Part shown: positions 44,499-54,261 of the stretch, piece after piece
Layout of the letters: each line of letters begins with the position of its first letter
How positions within the stretch are numbered: the stretch's first letter is position 1
Source: Paludisphaera mucosa
GTDB lineage: Bacteria > Planctomycetota > Planctomycetia > Isosphaerales > Isosphaeraceae
Assembly (NCBI RefSeq): GCF_029589435.1
Contig: NZ_JARRAG010000002.1
Span: 930,001-994,000 of the forward strand
Direction of reading: 5' to 3'
Length of the DNA stretch: 64,000 nt
Notes under the pieces: model-generated
What the model saw: only the letters and a program-made list of their open reading frames with translations
Told to the model about the DNA's origin: nothing
Database searches by the model: none
Position numbers and translations under genes: made by a program

Positions 44499-47261
44499 AT
44501 GAGCCCTCAACGTCACGCGCGGCTGTTCGCGTCCCTGCTCGTCGCGACGACCTCCTCGATCGCGGTCGCCCGCGCCGAGGAGTCTCTGGCGAAGCGGTTC
44601 GCGGAGCCTTCCCGGTCGACCCGCATCCTCAAGATCATCCACAACTGGCCCGACGCTCCCGAGGCCCAGGACGCGCTCGTCCAGCGGCTCGACGGCCAGG
44701 GCTTCGGGGGGGTCGTCTCGAACGTGGCGTTCGACCAGTACCTGGAGAGCGAGCCGAAGTGGGCCGCCTTCCGGCGCGGGATCGGCGAGGCTCGCAAGGC
44801 GGGCTTCACGCAGTGGCTCTACGACGAGAAGGGCTATCCCTCGGGCAACGCCGGCGGCCTGGTGCTGCGCGATCATCCCGAATGGGAGGCGAGCGGACTT
44901 TTGATCGCCGACGCCCGCACCGAGGGCCCGGCCGTCGCGCTCGTCGCGCCGCCGGGCGAGGTGTTCCTCGCCGCCGCCTTCCCCGAGCGCGACGGCCGCA
45001 TCGACCGCGACGCGCGGGTCGACCTGGCCGCCTCGGTGCGCGACGGCAAGCTCGCCTGGACGCCCCCGGCCGCCGGCGCCTGGCGGGTGGTGCTGGCGAC
45101 GCGGAGCCGGCTGTTCGACGGCACCCACGCCGACTCCAACCTGTTCAGCCACGTCCCGTATCCGAACCTGCTCATGCCCGAGCCGACGCGGAAGTTCCTG
45201 GAGCTGACGCACCGGGCGTACGCCGGCCGCCTGAGCTCCGACCTCGCCGCGACTTTCCAGGCGACGTTCACCGACGAGCCGTCGCTGATGAGCTTCTTCC
45301 TCAAGCCGATGACGTACAAGGTCCTCCCCTGGGCCCCCGGCCTGCCGATCGAGTTCCGCGAGCGTCGGGGGTACGACCTGTCGCCGTTCGTCGCCGACCT
45401 GATCGTCGACGCCGGCCCGGAGGGCTCGAAGCATCGCCACGACTTCTGGCTGACGGTCGGCGAGCTGGTCTCGGAGAACTACTTCGGCCAGATCCAGGCG
45501 TGGGGACGGTCCCAGGGCGTCCCCTCGGGCGGACACCTGCTGCTGGAGGAGCCGATCGCGTCGCACGTCGCCGACTACGGCGACCTCTTCCGCTGCCTGC
45601 GGCGGATGGACGCCCCGAGCATCGACTGCCTGACGAGCATCCCGTCCGAGGCTCCCTGGTTCGTCGCCCGGCTGGCCGCGAGCGCGGCGGAGCTGGAAGG
45701 ACACGCGCTGGTGATGTCGGAGACGTCGGACCATGTCCAGCGGTATCGTTCGCAGGGGGACGCTCGGCCCATCCGCAAGGTGAGCGAGGCCGAGATCCGC
45801 GGCACGATCCACCGCCTGATGCTCGGCGGCGTCAACTGCATCACCAGCTATTACAGCTTCGACGGCCTGGACGACGACGCGCTCCGCCGGCTCAACGCCC
45901 ACGTCGGCCGCGCCGGGATGATGATCCGGGGCGGCGCGCAGGTCGCCGACGTCGCCGTCGTGTACCCGATCGAATCGCTCTGGGCGCGGTTCGAGCCCTC
46001 GCGGCACATGACCGCCGACGCCGTCGAGGCGAACCGGGTCGAGACGATCTACCGCGAGGCGCTCGACCGGCTCTTCGCGGCCCGTCGCGACCCGACGATC
46101 GTCGACGCCCGCGCGCTGGCCGAGGCGAGGGTCGAGGGCGACGCCCTGGTCCACGGCGAGCTGCGATGGCGGGTCGTAGTGCTGCCGGGCGTGGACACGC
46201 TGCCGACGGCGGCCTGGGAGACGCTCGACCGCTTCGCCGCGTCCGGCGGGGTGGTCGTGGCGATCGGGGCTCGGCCCGAGAACAGCGCCTCGCGGTTCCC
46301 GGACCCGGACGTGCGGGCGATCGCCGCGCGGCTGCTCGGCGCCGAGGCGACGGTCGCCGAGCCGCGGGTCGTCGCCGACGCGGCCGGCGGGGGCGGCGTC
46401 TTCCTGCCCGACGGCTCCGCCTCGCTCCTGCCGGCGGTGCTCGACGCCGTGCTCGACCCCGACGTCGCCGCCACCCGTCCCGATTCGCCCCTGCGCGCCA
46501 CGCACCGGCGGATCGACGGCCACGACCTGTACCTCATCGCCAACGACGGCGACGCGGCCGTCTCCGAGGCCGTCCGCCTCCCCCTCGCCCCGGGCGCGAC
46601 GGCCGAGATCTGGGAGCCGGCGACGGGCGCCGTCCGGCCGCTGGCCGTCGTCGGCCGCGGCGAGGTCCCGATCGCGCTCGGGCCTTACGGGGCCGCGCTC
46701 GTCCGCGCGACCGGCGTCGAGCCCCGCGGCCGGCGTCCGCTCGCGACCGGGGCCCTGCCCAACGTGAGGCTGACGAGGCTCAAGCTCCCCGAGCCGGTCG
46801 TCGGCCGCGGCGAATTCGTCCGCGAGGCGACCGAACCGCGCGACGGCTCCTGGACGTTCCGCGCGACCCTGACGAAGGGGGCCGTCGACACGCACCTGTT
46901 CGCGTCCTTCCCCTTCGCGCCGGCGCTCGACCTCTCCGGGGTCGACGCCCTGGTCGTCGACGCGGCCGTCGCGCCCGGCCAGCGGACGCCGACCCGATTG
47001 CTGGTGGTCGTGCGCGAGGCGGACGGCGGGGAGTTCCTGGCCTCGACGTCGCGGTCGCTGGGCACGGCGGGGACCGCCCGCGCCTTCGTCCCCTGGTCGA
47101 GCTTCGCCAAGGCGGGCTGGTCCCACGAGGGCGACGAGGCCCTGGACCGCTCGCGGGTCGCCGAGATCCGCGTCGGCTGGGGCGGCTATTTCGGGGCCGA
47201 GGGCGAGACGATCGCCTTCCGGCTCGACGGCGTCGAGACGGCCGCCGTGGGCGCGAAGTGA
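44499..47261 (+). CDS. secreted glycoside hydrolase, GH106-like (alpha-L-rhamnosidase type)
   Basis: 920 residues. Signal peptide to about Ala26 (SSIAVARA). GH106-like features: WLYDEKGYPSGNAGGLVL near 107-124, ATFTDEPSLMSFF with the carboxylate pair Asp259-Glu260, YDLSPF, LLEEPIASHVADYGD, and MLGGVNCITSYYSFDG. A beta-rich C-terminal region (about 760-920) resembles a carbohydrate-binding or galactose-binding-like module. It would release terminal deoxy-sugars from polysaccharides outside the cytoplasm. GCAGGAG lies upstream. Subfamily assignment rests on motif memory only. Confidence 0.72.
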   Translation: MSPQRHARLFASLLVATTSSIAVARAEESLAKRFAEPSRSTRILKIIHNWPDAPEAQDALVQRLDGQGFGGVVSNVAFDQYLESEPKWAAFRRGIGEARKAGFTQWLYDEKGYPSGNAGGLVLRDHPEWEASGLLIADARTEGPAVALVAPPGEVFLAAAFPERDGRIDRDARVDLAASVRDGKLAWTPPAAGAWRVVLATRSRLFDGTHADSNLFSHVPYPNLLMPEPTRKFLELTHRAYAGRLSSDLAATFQATFTDEPSLMSFFLKPMTYKVLPWAPGLPIEFRERRGYDLSPFVADLIVDAGPEGSKHRHDFWLTVGELVSENYFGQIQAWGRSQGVPSGGHLLLEEPIASHVADYGDLFRCLRRMDAPSIDCLTSIPSEAPWFVARLAASAAELEGHALVMSETSDHVQRYRSQGDARPIRKVSEAEIRGTIHRLMLGGVNCITSYYSFDGLDDDALRRLNAHVGRAGMMIRGGAQVADVAVVYPIESLWARFEPSRHMTADAVEANRVETIYREALDRLFAARRDPTIVDARALAEARVEGDALVHGELRWRVVVLPGVDTLPTAAWETLDRFAASGGVVVAIGARPENSASRFPDPDVRAIAARLLGAEATVAEPRVVADAAGGGGVFLPDGSASLLPAVLDAVLDPDVAATRPDSPLRATHRRIDGHDLYLIANDGDAAVSEAVRLPLAPGATAEIWEPATGAVRPLAVVGRGEVPIALGPYGAALVRATGVEPRGRRPLATGALPNVRLTRLKLPEPVVGRGEFVREATEPRDGSWTFRATLTKGAVDTHLFASFPFAPALDLSGVDALVVDAAVAPGQRTPTRLLVVVREADGGEFLASTSRSLGTAGTARAFVPWSSFAKAGWSHEGDEALDRSRVAEIRVGWGGYFGAEGETIAFRLDGVETAAVGAK

Positions 47262-47268
47262 GCGGCCC

Positions 47269-47466
47269 TCAGCGCCAGTAGCGCGCGGCCCCGAACAGGC
47301 CGAGGGCCAGGGCCGCCAGGACCAGGAAGGTCAGGAAGACGTCCCTGAACTTCCAGCGGCCGTCCTCGGCCTCGAAGCCGACGAGGTTGCAGGGGCCGCC
47401 GTCGTCGAGCCTCGGCTCGGCCTCTTCCGACCCCGCGGAGTCGCGATCGCCGATATACGTCGTCAT
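47269..47466 (-). CDS. small single-pass membrane protein
   Basis: 65 residues. The soluble N-terminal part is acidic (DRDSAGSEEAEPRLDDGG), then comes a C-terminal membrane helix (DVFLTFLVLAALALGLFGAARYW). ATG 47466 has GGAGGTCC upstream, which supports it as a real gene. No family recognised. It abuts the glycosidase gene tail to tail. Confidence 0.55.
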   Translation of the reverse strand: MTTYIGDRDSAGSEEAEPRLDDGGPCNLVGFEAEDGRWKFRDVFLTFLVLAALALGLFGAARYWR

Positions 47467-47599
47467 CGCCAGGACCTCCGGCCAGCCGCCGCATCCCGGT
47501 CGTCCAACCTCGCACCCGGTCAAAGTACCAGAAGCGCCCCGTCATGAACACGATTCGATGCCGTCCCTGAAAGGGTTTAAAGAACCCCGGGGCGGGCGC

Positions 47600-50500
47600 T
47601 CATTTCGGGGCGGTCGGCGCGGGGAGGGGCTTCGGCTCCGGGTCGCCCTCGACGATCCGGTAGACGCGGTCGGGTTCGAGGTTCTCGAACACGTCGCGGC
47701 CGCCGGAGGGCCAGGCGACCTCGACGCGGTCGACCCTCGGGGCGGCGCCGAGTCCGAAATGGACGCGGGGCGAGACGGCCGACTGGTAGCTGCCGCCGCC
47801 GAAGCGGACGCCGACCTGGCGACGGCCGCCGGCCTGGATCGTCAGCTTCGCGCCGACGCCGTCGCGGTTGGATCTGGTCCCGACGAGTTGGAAGGCGACG
47901 GAGCGGCCGGGGGACGACGCCTGGTGGAAGCAGGCGAGGGGCTGGCCGTCGGCGACGATCAGGACTTCCGGCCGGCCGTCGCCGTCGAGGTCGCCGACCG
48001 CGAGCCCCCGGCCGACGCGGGGGGCCGACCAGGGCGCGCCGGCCTCGGCGGACGCGTCGCGGAGCCGGCCCCGGTCGTCGCCCAGGAAGAGCTGCGCGGG
48101 CATGGCGTAGCGGGTCGCCGGGCTGTAGTCGTTGACGTGGCCGTTGGCCTGCGCCAGGTCGAGCCGGCCGTCGCAGTCGGCGTCGAGCGCGGCCAGGCCG
48201 AAGCCCAGGACGTAGCGGGTGGCCGCGGCCAGGCCGGCGGCGGCCGAGCGGTCGCTGAACAGGCCGGCGCCGTGGTTGTGGTAGAGCGTGGTCGACTCGC
48301 CGAAGAAGTTGGTCACGGCCAGGTCGATGCGGCCGTCGCCGTCGAGGTCGCCGCAGGCGATCCCCATCCCCGCCAGGTAGCCGCCGCCGGCCGACGCCGC
48401 CAGGCCCGACTCCATCGCCTGCTCGACGAACTTCAGGCCCCCCTGATTGCGGAAGTACAGGTTCGACGTCGTGTCGTTGGCGACGAAGAGGTCGACGAGG
48501 CCGTCGTCGTCGAGGTCCACGGCGACGACCCCGAGGCCGCGGCCGTCGGGGTCGACGATGCCGGCCTCGGCGGTGACGTCGACGAACCGGCCGCCGTCGT
48601 TGCGGTAGAGGCGGTCGCCGATCGCCGGGAAGAGGCGGGGGTCGCAGTACGAGAGCCCCTGGCCGGACGCGTCGGGGCAGCGCTGGGGGTTCGTCTCGTC
48701 CCAGCGGACGTAGTGGCAGACGTAGAGGTCCAGGTCGCCGTCGCCGTCGAGGTCGGCGAAGGCGGCGGAGGTCGGCCAGTCGCGGTCGCCGCCCAGGCCG
48801 GCGGGCTCGGTGGCCTCTTCGAACGTGCCGTCGCCGCGGTTGCGGTAGAGGGCGTAGCGCCGCCAACGGGTGACGAAGAGGTCGGCGCGGCCGTCGCCGT
48901 CGTAGTCGCCGACCGCGACGCCGTGGCCGTAGCCGCCGGGGAGCTTCGCCAGGCCGGCGGCGTCGGTGGCGTCCTCGAACGCGCCGTCGCCGCGGTTGCG
49001 GAAGAGGCGGTCGCCGAAGGGGGCCGACGGGGGCGGCGGGAAGGTCCCCCCCTGCACCGCGTAGACGTCGAGCCGGCCGTCGCCGTCGTAGTCGAGCACG
49101 GCCAGGCCGCCGCTCATCGTCTCGGGGAGCTGGCGGGCGTCGCTGCGGCCGTTGTCGAACGTGAACCGCAGGCCGCGCGCCTCGGCGTCGTCGACGTAGG
49201 TCGGGACGGGCCCGGCCCCGGGCTCGGCCTTCGCGGCGGCGGCCTTGGCGAGGATCGGGCCCAGCCATTCGGCGAAGGGGCGGGCCGAGTCGTCGGCGTC
49301 GGGCTTCGCCGCGAGGGCGCGGGACTTCTCGTCCGCCTCGACGCGCGCGGCCGCGTCGGCCGCCTTGAGCGCGGCCAGCCGCCACCAGAGCCGGGCCTCG
49401 TCCGGGACGCCGGCGACTTCCGAGGCGCGGGCGATCTCGGCCGCGCGGGCCGCCGGGTCGGGCCCGGCCAGCAGGGCGCGGCGACGCTCGACGGCGGCCT
49501 CGACCTCGGCCTTGCGGCGGCGGAGGGCGGCGGCGCGGTCGCCGCGGCCCGCTTCCGCCTCCAGGTCGGCCAGCCGCTCCAGCGCCGGCAGGGCGGCGGG
49601 CTGGCGTTCGAGCCAGCCCTCCAGGGCGGCGCGCTCGCCTTCGCGGTCGCCGGAGCGGGCGGCGAGCCAGGCGCGGAGGGCGTGGCGCTCGGACGGCGAC
49701 AGGGCGTCGGTCGGGACGAGCCGGGCGGCCGCCACGGCGGACTCGGGGCGGTCGGCGGCCTTGCTCCAGAGCAGCCGCGTCCGCGCGACGAGCGGGTCGC
49801 CGGGCGCGGCGGCCTCGCACTTCGAGAGCCGTCGGCCGGCCTCGTCGAGCCTCCCCGCGCGGAGGTCCAGGTTCGCCAGGGCGAGTTCCAGGCGGTCGTC
49901 GTCGGGGGCCAGCTCGTACGCCTCGTCGAGCACCTGGCGGATGCCGTCGACGGGGTAGGCGGCGCCCTCCAACGCCCAGAGCGCCCGCAGGGGCTCGACC
50001 GGATCGTTGGTGCGCTCGGCCTGGCGGAGCAGGAGCCGGCGCTGGTCGCGGACGCGGCCCGTCAGGGCGTAGAGCCGGCCGAGGACGTCCCCGGCCTGGT
50101 CGGCGATCGTCCCGCCGCCCCGCGCGGCGCGATCGAGGGCCTCCTCGGCCGGTCGGTAGCGGCCGGCCTCGATCTCGACCCGGCCCAGCGCCAGCGCGGC
50201 CTCGCGCGCCAGCGGGTCCGCGTCGGCGACGCGCCGGAGCGATGCGGCGGCAGCCTCGCGGTCGCCGGCCCCCCACGAGGCGACGCCCAGCCAGTAGGCG
50301 AGGTCGCCCCGGCCGGGACGGCCCGCCGCCAGCGGGGCCAGCCGCGCGCGAGCCTCGGCGGGCCGGCCCGACTGCAGCTCCTCGCGCGCGGCGCGGAGGG
50401 CCTCGTCGACCCGCCCCTCGTCGACCAGGCGGAGGACGAACCAGCCGAGGGCGGCGAGGGCCCCCAGGACGCAGACGATCAGGCTCAGGCGGCGACGCAT
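47600..50500 (-). CDS. TPR plus FG-GAP/VCBS-repeat protein with ASPIC/UnbV domain (CRTAC1-like)
   Basis: 966 residues. One N-terminal membrane anchor (LSLIVCVLGALAALGWFVL), then about 380 residues of TPR-like helices, then a beta-propeller of FG-GAP repeats with calcium-type loops (DYDGDGRLDVY, DYDGDGRADLF, DLDGDGDLDLY, DLDGDGRIDLA, DLDGDGRPEVL), and the C-terminal ASPIC/UnbV domain (GTRSNRDGVGAKLTI ... VEVAWPSGGRDVFENL). Planctomycetes have many such exported scaffold or adhesion-type proteins. No ribosome-binding site is obvious ahead of the ATG at 50500. Monocistronic. Confidence 0.88.
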   Translation of the reverse strand: MRRRLSLIVCVLGALAALGWFVLRLVDEGRVDEALRAAREELQSGRPAEARARLAPLAAGRPGRGDLAYWLGVASWGAGDREAAAASLRRVADADPLAREAALALGRVEIEAGRYRPAEEALDRAARGGGTIADQAGDVLGRLYALTGRVRDQRRLLLRQAERTNDPVEPLRALWALEGAAYPVDGIRQVLDEAYELAPDDDRLELALANLDLRAGRLDEAGRRLSKCEAAAPGDPLVARTRLLWSKAADRPESAVAAARLVPTDALSPSERHALRAWLAARSGDREGERAALEGWLERQPAALPALERLADLEAEAGRGDRAAALRRRKAEVEAAVERRRALLAGPDPAARAAEIARASEVAGVPDEARLWWRLAALKAADAAARVEADEKSRALAAKPDADDSARPFAEWLGPILAKAAAAKAEPGAGPVPTYVDDAEARGLRFTFDNGRSDARQLPETMSGGLAVLDYDGDGRLDVYAVQGGTFPPPPSAPFGDRLFRNRGDGAFEDATDAAGLAKLPGGYGHGVAVGDYDGDGRADLFVTRWRRYALYRNRGDGTFEEATEPAGLGGDRDWPTSAAFADLDGDGDLDLYVCHYVRWDETNPQRCPDASGQGLSYCDPRLFPAIGDRLYRNDGGRFVDVTAEAGIVDPDGRGLGVVAVDLDDDGLVDLFVANDTTSNLYFRNQGGLKFVEQAMESGLAASAGGGYLAGMGIACGDLDGDGRIDLAVTNFFGESTTLYHNHGAGLFSDRSAAAGLAAATRYVLGFGLAALDADCDGRLDLAQANGHVNDYSPATRYAMPAQLFLGDDRGRLRDASAEAGAPWSAPRVGRGLAVGDLDGDGRPEVLIVADGQPLACFHQASSPGRSVAFQLVGTRSNRDGVGAKLTIQAGGRRQVGVRFGGGSYQSAVSPRVHFGLGAAPRVDRVEVAWPSGGRDVFENLEPDRVYRIVEGDPEPKPLPAPTAPK

Positions 50501-50540
50501 GATTGGGGGGTCGACTCGGGGTGCGGGCGGCCGGGAAATG

Positions 50541-50580
50541 CGAAGACCCGGCCGGGCGCGGACGCCGGGACGGGTCTTCG
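50541..50580 (-). terminator. strong hairpin after pilin-like cassette 2
   Basis: CGAAGACCCG... at 50541 pairs with ...CGGGTCTTCG ending at 50580 in a stem of about 18 bp with one mismatch. It lies 45 bp beyond the stop of the DUF1559 gene. The 40-bp sequence is identical at 39 of 40 positions to the hairpin at 52594-52633. Confidence 0.7.
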
Positions 50581-50624
50581 ATCTTACCGCATCTCGCCGT
50601 CGGGCTCGACCGGCTCGCTCAGGC

Positions 50625-51752
50625 TCAGTAGGAGTCGGAGCTGATCACTTCGCCGCCGGCCTTGGTCCCCAGCGCCATCCAGGTGCGAAGGTTGACCGAG
50701 TCCTTGATGAACTTCACGGAGCCGTCGGCCATCAGGGCGTTGACGCCGCCCGAGTGGTTGCTCTGGGCGTTCGAGTACGCCGAGTCGTCCGGGCCGCAGC
50801 CGCCGCAGTCGGGGCGGCAGGAGTTCCAGGGGTACTGCTTCGAGTTGGGCGGGACGATCGTGTGGAAGAGGGTGATCGTCGTGGCGCCCCAGCCCCAGCG
50901 GGCCCCGTTGGAGTTGCTGATGTTGGTGTTGGACTTGTAGGCCGTGGTGCAGGCCTGGAGCGACTGCACGAGGACGGCGTCGGCCAGCGTCGAGGCGTCC
51001 TGCACGAGGTTCGTCGCGCCGGTGACGCCCGTGACCGAGTTGTTGGGCCGATTCACCGAGATGCCGGCGGGGTCGCCGACGAGCGACTCGGAGAAGGCGA
51101 TCGTGTTCGAGCTGCCGTCGGTGATGTCGCGCAGGCCGTTGACGACCCAGTACGCGAAGACGCCCGTGGAATAGGCGCTGCAGCCGGGGTCGCCGCCCGT
51201 CTTGTTGTACGGGTCGGGCCGGCAGCTCGCGTAGCCGGGGTACTGCTCCCAGCGGGCGGTGGTGGTGCCGACGCTGCCCTTGTAGCTGTTGGTGTTGCCC
51301 GGGCCGTTGCCGCGGGGGACGCTCCCCTTGCCGGCGTTGCCGTCGGAGGGGCAGAGGAAGCCGCTGATGAGGGTCGTCCAGGCGGTGCCGTTGATGTTCT
51401 GGCCGTCGCCCTGGCCGCCGCAGTACATGAAGTTGATGGAATTGTAGATCGGGGTCTGCTCCATGTTGGGGAGCATCATGGCCTGGGGGCCCCACTCGGT
51501 CCACCCGGCGTAGCCCGCGTAGCCGAGGCTGGCCGACGACTGGGCCTGGCCCTGGGGGAACGAGCCGACCGAGGAGTGGTAGTTGTGCAGCGCCAGGCCG
51601 ATCTGCTTCAGGTTGTTCACGCACTGCGAACGCCTGGCGGCCTCGCGGGCGGCCTGGACGGCCGGCAGCAGGAGCGCGATCAGGACCGCGATGATGGCGA
51701 TCACGACCAGAAGCTCGATCAGCGTGAACCCTCTCCGATCATTCGATTTCAT
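50625..51752 (-). CDS. DUF1559 pilin-like protein, cassette 2
   Basis: 375 residues. Prepilin-like start [20 protein letters not shown] with the cleavage site after Gly8 and the long hydrophobic helix to about residue 30, then [20 protein letters not shown]. The family tail [20 protein letters not shown] (His-X9-Asp-Gly) is near the C-terminus, which ends [10 protein letters not shown]. It is a close duplicate of the gene at 52680, with long identical stretches (for example [19 protein letters not shown]) over the C-terminal half. A small lipoprotein gene precedes it by 187 bp on the same strand. Confidence 0.92.
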   Translation of the reverse strand: MKSNDRRGFTLIELLVVIAIIAVLIALLLPAVQAAREAARRSQCVNNLKQIGLALHNYHSSVGSFPQGQAQSSASLGYAGYAGWTEWGPQAMMLPNMEQTPIYNSINFMYCGGQGDGQNINGTAWTTLISGFLCPSDGNAGKGSVPRGNGPGNTNSYKGSVGTTTARWEQYPGYASCRPDPYNKTGGDPGCSAYSTGVFAYWVVNGLRDITDGSSNTIAFSESLVGDPAGISVNRPNNSVTGVTGATNLVQDASTLADAVLVQSLQACTTAYKSNTNISNSNGARWGWGATTITLFHTIVPPNSKQYPWNSCRPDCGGCGPDDSAYSNAQSNHSGGVNALMADGSVKFIKDSVNLRTWMALGTKAGGEVISSDSY

Positions 51753-51939
51753 GGCGACCTTCCTGAAAAAACGGGGACGATGAACGAACGATGACGCGGA
51801 TCGCAGGCGCGCCGGGACGGATCCCGGACGTCCCCCCGGCGCGGACGTCGGGGGCGGGTGCCTGCTCGGATTGATCGGGAAGCCGTCCGGCGCGACGACC
51901 CGGAGGCCGCGGGACGGTCCGCGAGCCCTTGCGGGCCCC

Positions 51940-52182
51940 TTACCCCTTCTTCGCCGCCTTCTCGGGGTGCCGGCCGATCGGGATGCCCGCCTTGCCGTAG
52001 GCCTTCTGCCGGGCGGCGATCTCGTCGTCCTGACGCTTCTGGATCTCCGCCTCGGTCGGGACCGGGGCGGCCGGCGCGCCGCCGTCGCAGCCGACGACCA
52101 GGGGGGCGACGGCGACCAGGGCCGTCGCGGCGAGGAGCGGGATCACGCGGTGGAACCGTGAGCGATCATCCACAGGTGACAT
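51940..52182 (-). CDS. small lipoprotein with GIPIGR motif (cassette 2)
   Basis: 80 residues from ATG 52182; an in-frame ATG at 52206 is possible, and neither start has a well-spaced ribosome-binding site. Hydrophobic core and lipobox LVVGC, then [19 protein letters not shown] and [17 protein letters not shown] with a Lys-rich end. Its homologue at 53977 shares the CDGG.PAAPV.TEA.IQKRQ and [13 protein letters not shown] blocks. Each of the two precedes a near-identical DUF1559 gene. Probably outer-membrane anchored; function unknown. Confidence 0.7.
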   Translation of the reverse strand: MSPVDDRSRFHRVIPLLAATALVAVAPLVVGCDGGAPAAPVPTEAEIQKRQDDEIAARQKAYGKAGIPIGRHPEKAAKKG

Positions 52183-52593
52183 CTCCCGTGATGGGAGCTC
52201 CTGCATGAGAGAGGATGAAGAATCGAAGCCGCTCCGAAACCGAGGCGAACTTCCAGGCACGACCTGCCTAGTCAGTATTCTTACGGAGTTGATTCCTTCG
52301 ATGCAACTACTATTTACGCGCGATTTTCGCGCCAAGACGATTTCCTTAGGAGATTTGGCGCGCGGTTTCGCGACGCGACGCCGCGGATTCGCGCCGGCCG
52401 TGCCCGACCCGCGACGGGGCGAGATCGATCGCCCGCCGCGGGGCGCGGGGAACGCATCAAGAATGGCTCGCATCAAACGTCCATACGTAAGATCACGCGT
52501 GATGGAGGGGTGCGGGGGCCGAGGTGCGTCGCGTCCGACGAGATGCGGCGGGAAGGGTGTCGGGGTGGGCCGAGGCGGGGGCGGGGGGAAACG
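52183..52593. other. upstream region of cassette 2 with an inverted repeat
   Basis: No gene. The 52255-52350 part is AT-rich and probably holds the promoter. CGCGCCAA (52328-52335) and TTGGCGCG (52355-52362) form a perfect 8-bp inverted repeat with a 19-nt spacer, an operator or hairpin candidate. Confidence 0.4.
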
Positions 52594-52633
52594 CGAAGAC
52601 CCGGCCGGGCGCGGACGCCGGGCCGGGTCTTCG
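52594..52633 (-). terminator. strong hairpin after pilin-like cassette 3
   Basis: Same 40-bp hairpin as at 50541-50580 with one base different, which makes this stem fully paired (CGAAGACCCGGC... with ...GCCGGGTCTTCG). It lies 47 bp after the stop of the DUF1559 gene, matching the other copy's position. Confidence 0.72.
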
Positions 52634-52679
52634 GATTCAGGTCGACGAGGTCAAGCCGTGGGGCTCGACGGGCTCGGGC

Positions 52680-53819
52680 TCAGTAGGAGTCGGAGCCGAC
52701 GACTTCGCCGCCGGCCTTGGTGCCGAGGGCCATCCAGGTCCGCATGTTGACGGAGTCCTTGATGAACTTGACCGAGCCGTCGGACATGAGGACGTTGACG
52801 CCGCCCGAGTGGTTGCTCTGGGCGTTCGAGTAGGCCGCATCGTCCGGGCCGCAGCCGCCGCAGTCGGGGCGGCAGGAGTTCCAGGGGTACTGCTTCGAGT
52901 TGGGCGGGACGATCGTGTGGAAGAGCGTCATCGTCGTGGCGCCCCAGCCCCAGCGCGACCCGTTGGCGTTGCTGATGTTGGTGTTGCCGTTGGTGGCGCC
53001 GGCCTTGTAGGCCGTCGTGCAGGCCTGGAGCGACTGGGCCAGAATCTGGTCCGACAGCGTCGAGGCGTCCTGGACGAGGTTGGTCGAGCCGGAGCCGGTG
53101 ATGGAGTTGTTGGGCCGGGCGACCGAGACGCCGGCGGGGTCGCCGACGAGCGACTCGGAGAAGGCGATCGTGTTCGAGCTGCCGTCGGTGATGTCGCGCA
53201 GGCCGTTGACGGCGTAGTAGACGAAGACGCCCGTGGAGTACGGGTTGCAGTTCGGCGGGCCGCCGGTCTTGTTGAACGGGTCGGGCCGGCAGCTGGAGTA
53301 GCCGGGCCACTGCTCCCAGCGGGCGGTGGTGGTGCCGATGCTGCCGCGATAGCTGTTGGAGTTGCCGGGGCCGGTCCCGCGGGGGATGGCGCCGCGACCG
53401 GCGTTGCCGTCGGAGGGGCAGAGGAAGCCGGCGACGAGGCTCGTCCAGGCGGTGCCGTTGATGTTGGCGCCGGCGTCGTAGCCGCCGCAGAAGGCGAAGT
53501 TGATCGAGTTGTAGAGCGGGGTCTGCTCCATGTACGGGAGCATCAAGGACTGGGCGCTCCACTCGGTCCACCCGGCGTAGCCCGGGTAGTTTTCCAGGTT
53601 GGTCGCCTGGCTCTGGCCCTGCGGGAACGAGCCGATGGCCTGGTGGTAGTTGTGCAGGCCCAACCCGATCTGCTTCAGGTTGTTGACGCACTGCGAGCGA
53701 CGGGCCGCTTCGCGGGCCGACTGGACGGCCGGCAGCAGGAGGGCGATCAAGACCGCGATGATGGCGATGACGACGAGGAGTTCGATCAACGTGAACCCCG
53801 ACCGCTTGCGCAATTTCAT
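52680..53819 (-). CDS. DUF1559 pilin-like protein, cassette 3
   Basis: 379 residues. Prepilin-type start [20 protein letters not shown] (cleavage after Gly8), helix stem, [21 protein letters not shown], variable middle, and [20 protein letters not shown] tail with His-X9-Asp-Gly, ending [10 protein letters not shown]. Cysteine-rich segment [13 protein letters not shown] near the C-terminus, conserved with cassette 2, may be disulfide-bonded outside the cell. ATG 53819 follows CGGAG. A lipoprotein gene sits 157 bp upstream. Confidence 0.92.
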   Translation of the reverse strand: MKLRKRSGFTLIELLVVIAIIAVLIALLLPAVQSAREAARRSQCVNNLKQIGLGLHNYHQAIGSFPQGQSQATNLENYPGYAGWTEWSAQSLMLPYMEQTPLYNSINFAFCGGYDAGANINGTAWTSLVAGFLCPSDGNAGRGAIPRGTGPGNSNSYRGSIGTTTARWEQWPGYSSCRPDPFNKTGGPPNCNPYSTGVFVYYAVNGLRDITDGSSNTIAFSESLVGDPAGVSVARPNNSITGSGSTNLVQDASTLSDQILAQSLQACTTAYKAGATNGNTNISNANGSRWGWGATTMTLFHTIVPPNSKQYPWNSCRPDCGGCGPDDAAYSNAQSNHSGGVNVLMSDGSVKFIKDSVNMRTWMALGTKAGGEVVGSDSY

Positions 53820-53976
53820 TAGGCACGACTCCGAATCAGAGGAAGAAAGGAAAGGACGAGATCGACCGAGATGCGCCTCGCCGCAAACGGCGAAACGTAT
53901 TTGATGGATCCGCAGCTTTCGCGCCGAAGGCTGCGGATTCGAGGCTCGCGACGGAGGCCCGACGCGGCCTCGAGGA

Positions 53977-54261
53977 TCAGGGCGCCTTCTTCTCGGCGGG
54001 AGCGGCCTCGGCCGGGGCCGGCGTGTCGGCCTTGGCCGCGGCCTTGCCGGGGTTCCGGCCGATGGGGATGCCGCGGCCGCCGTAGGCCTTCTGCCGGGCC
54101 GCCAGCTCGTCGGCCTGCCGCTTCTGGATGTCGGCCTCGGTCTCCACCGGGGCGGCGGGGGGGCCGCCGTCGCAGCCGGCGAGGTAGAGGGGGGCGAACA
54201 GGCCGACGAGGAGCGTCCCCGCAAGCCGACGGGGCGCACGCGCGATTCGCGAAATGATCAT
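53977..54261 (-). CDS. small lipoprotein with GIPIGR motif (cassette 3)
   Basis: 94 residues. ATG 54261 ([15 protein letters not shown]), hydrophobic core [15 protein letters not shown] with a good lipobox (LAGC, Cys30), then [19 protein letters not shown] and [17 protein letters not shown], and an Ala/Pro/Lys tail longer than in its homologue at 51940. Same order as cassette 2: lipoprotein, DUF1559 protein, hairpin. Function unknown. Confidence 0.72.
   Translation of the reverse strand: MIISRIARAPRRLAGTLLVGLFAPLYLAGCDGGPPAAPVETEADIQKRQADELAARQKAYGGRGIPIGRNPGKAAAKADTPAPAEAAPAEKKAP

Noticed and set aside
41791-44502. 903-residue plus-strand frame opposite the cytochrome and lipase genes
   Set aside because: No domain and antisense composition; the minus strand holds two well-formed secreted proteins.
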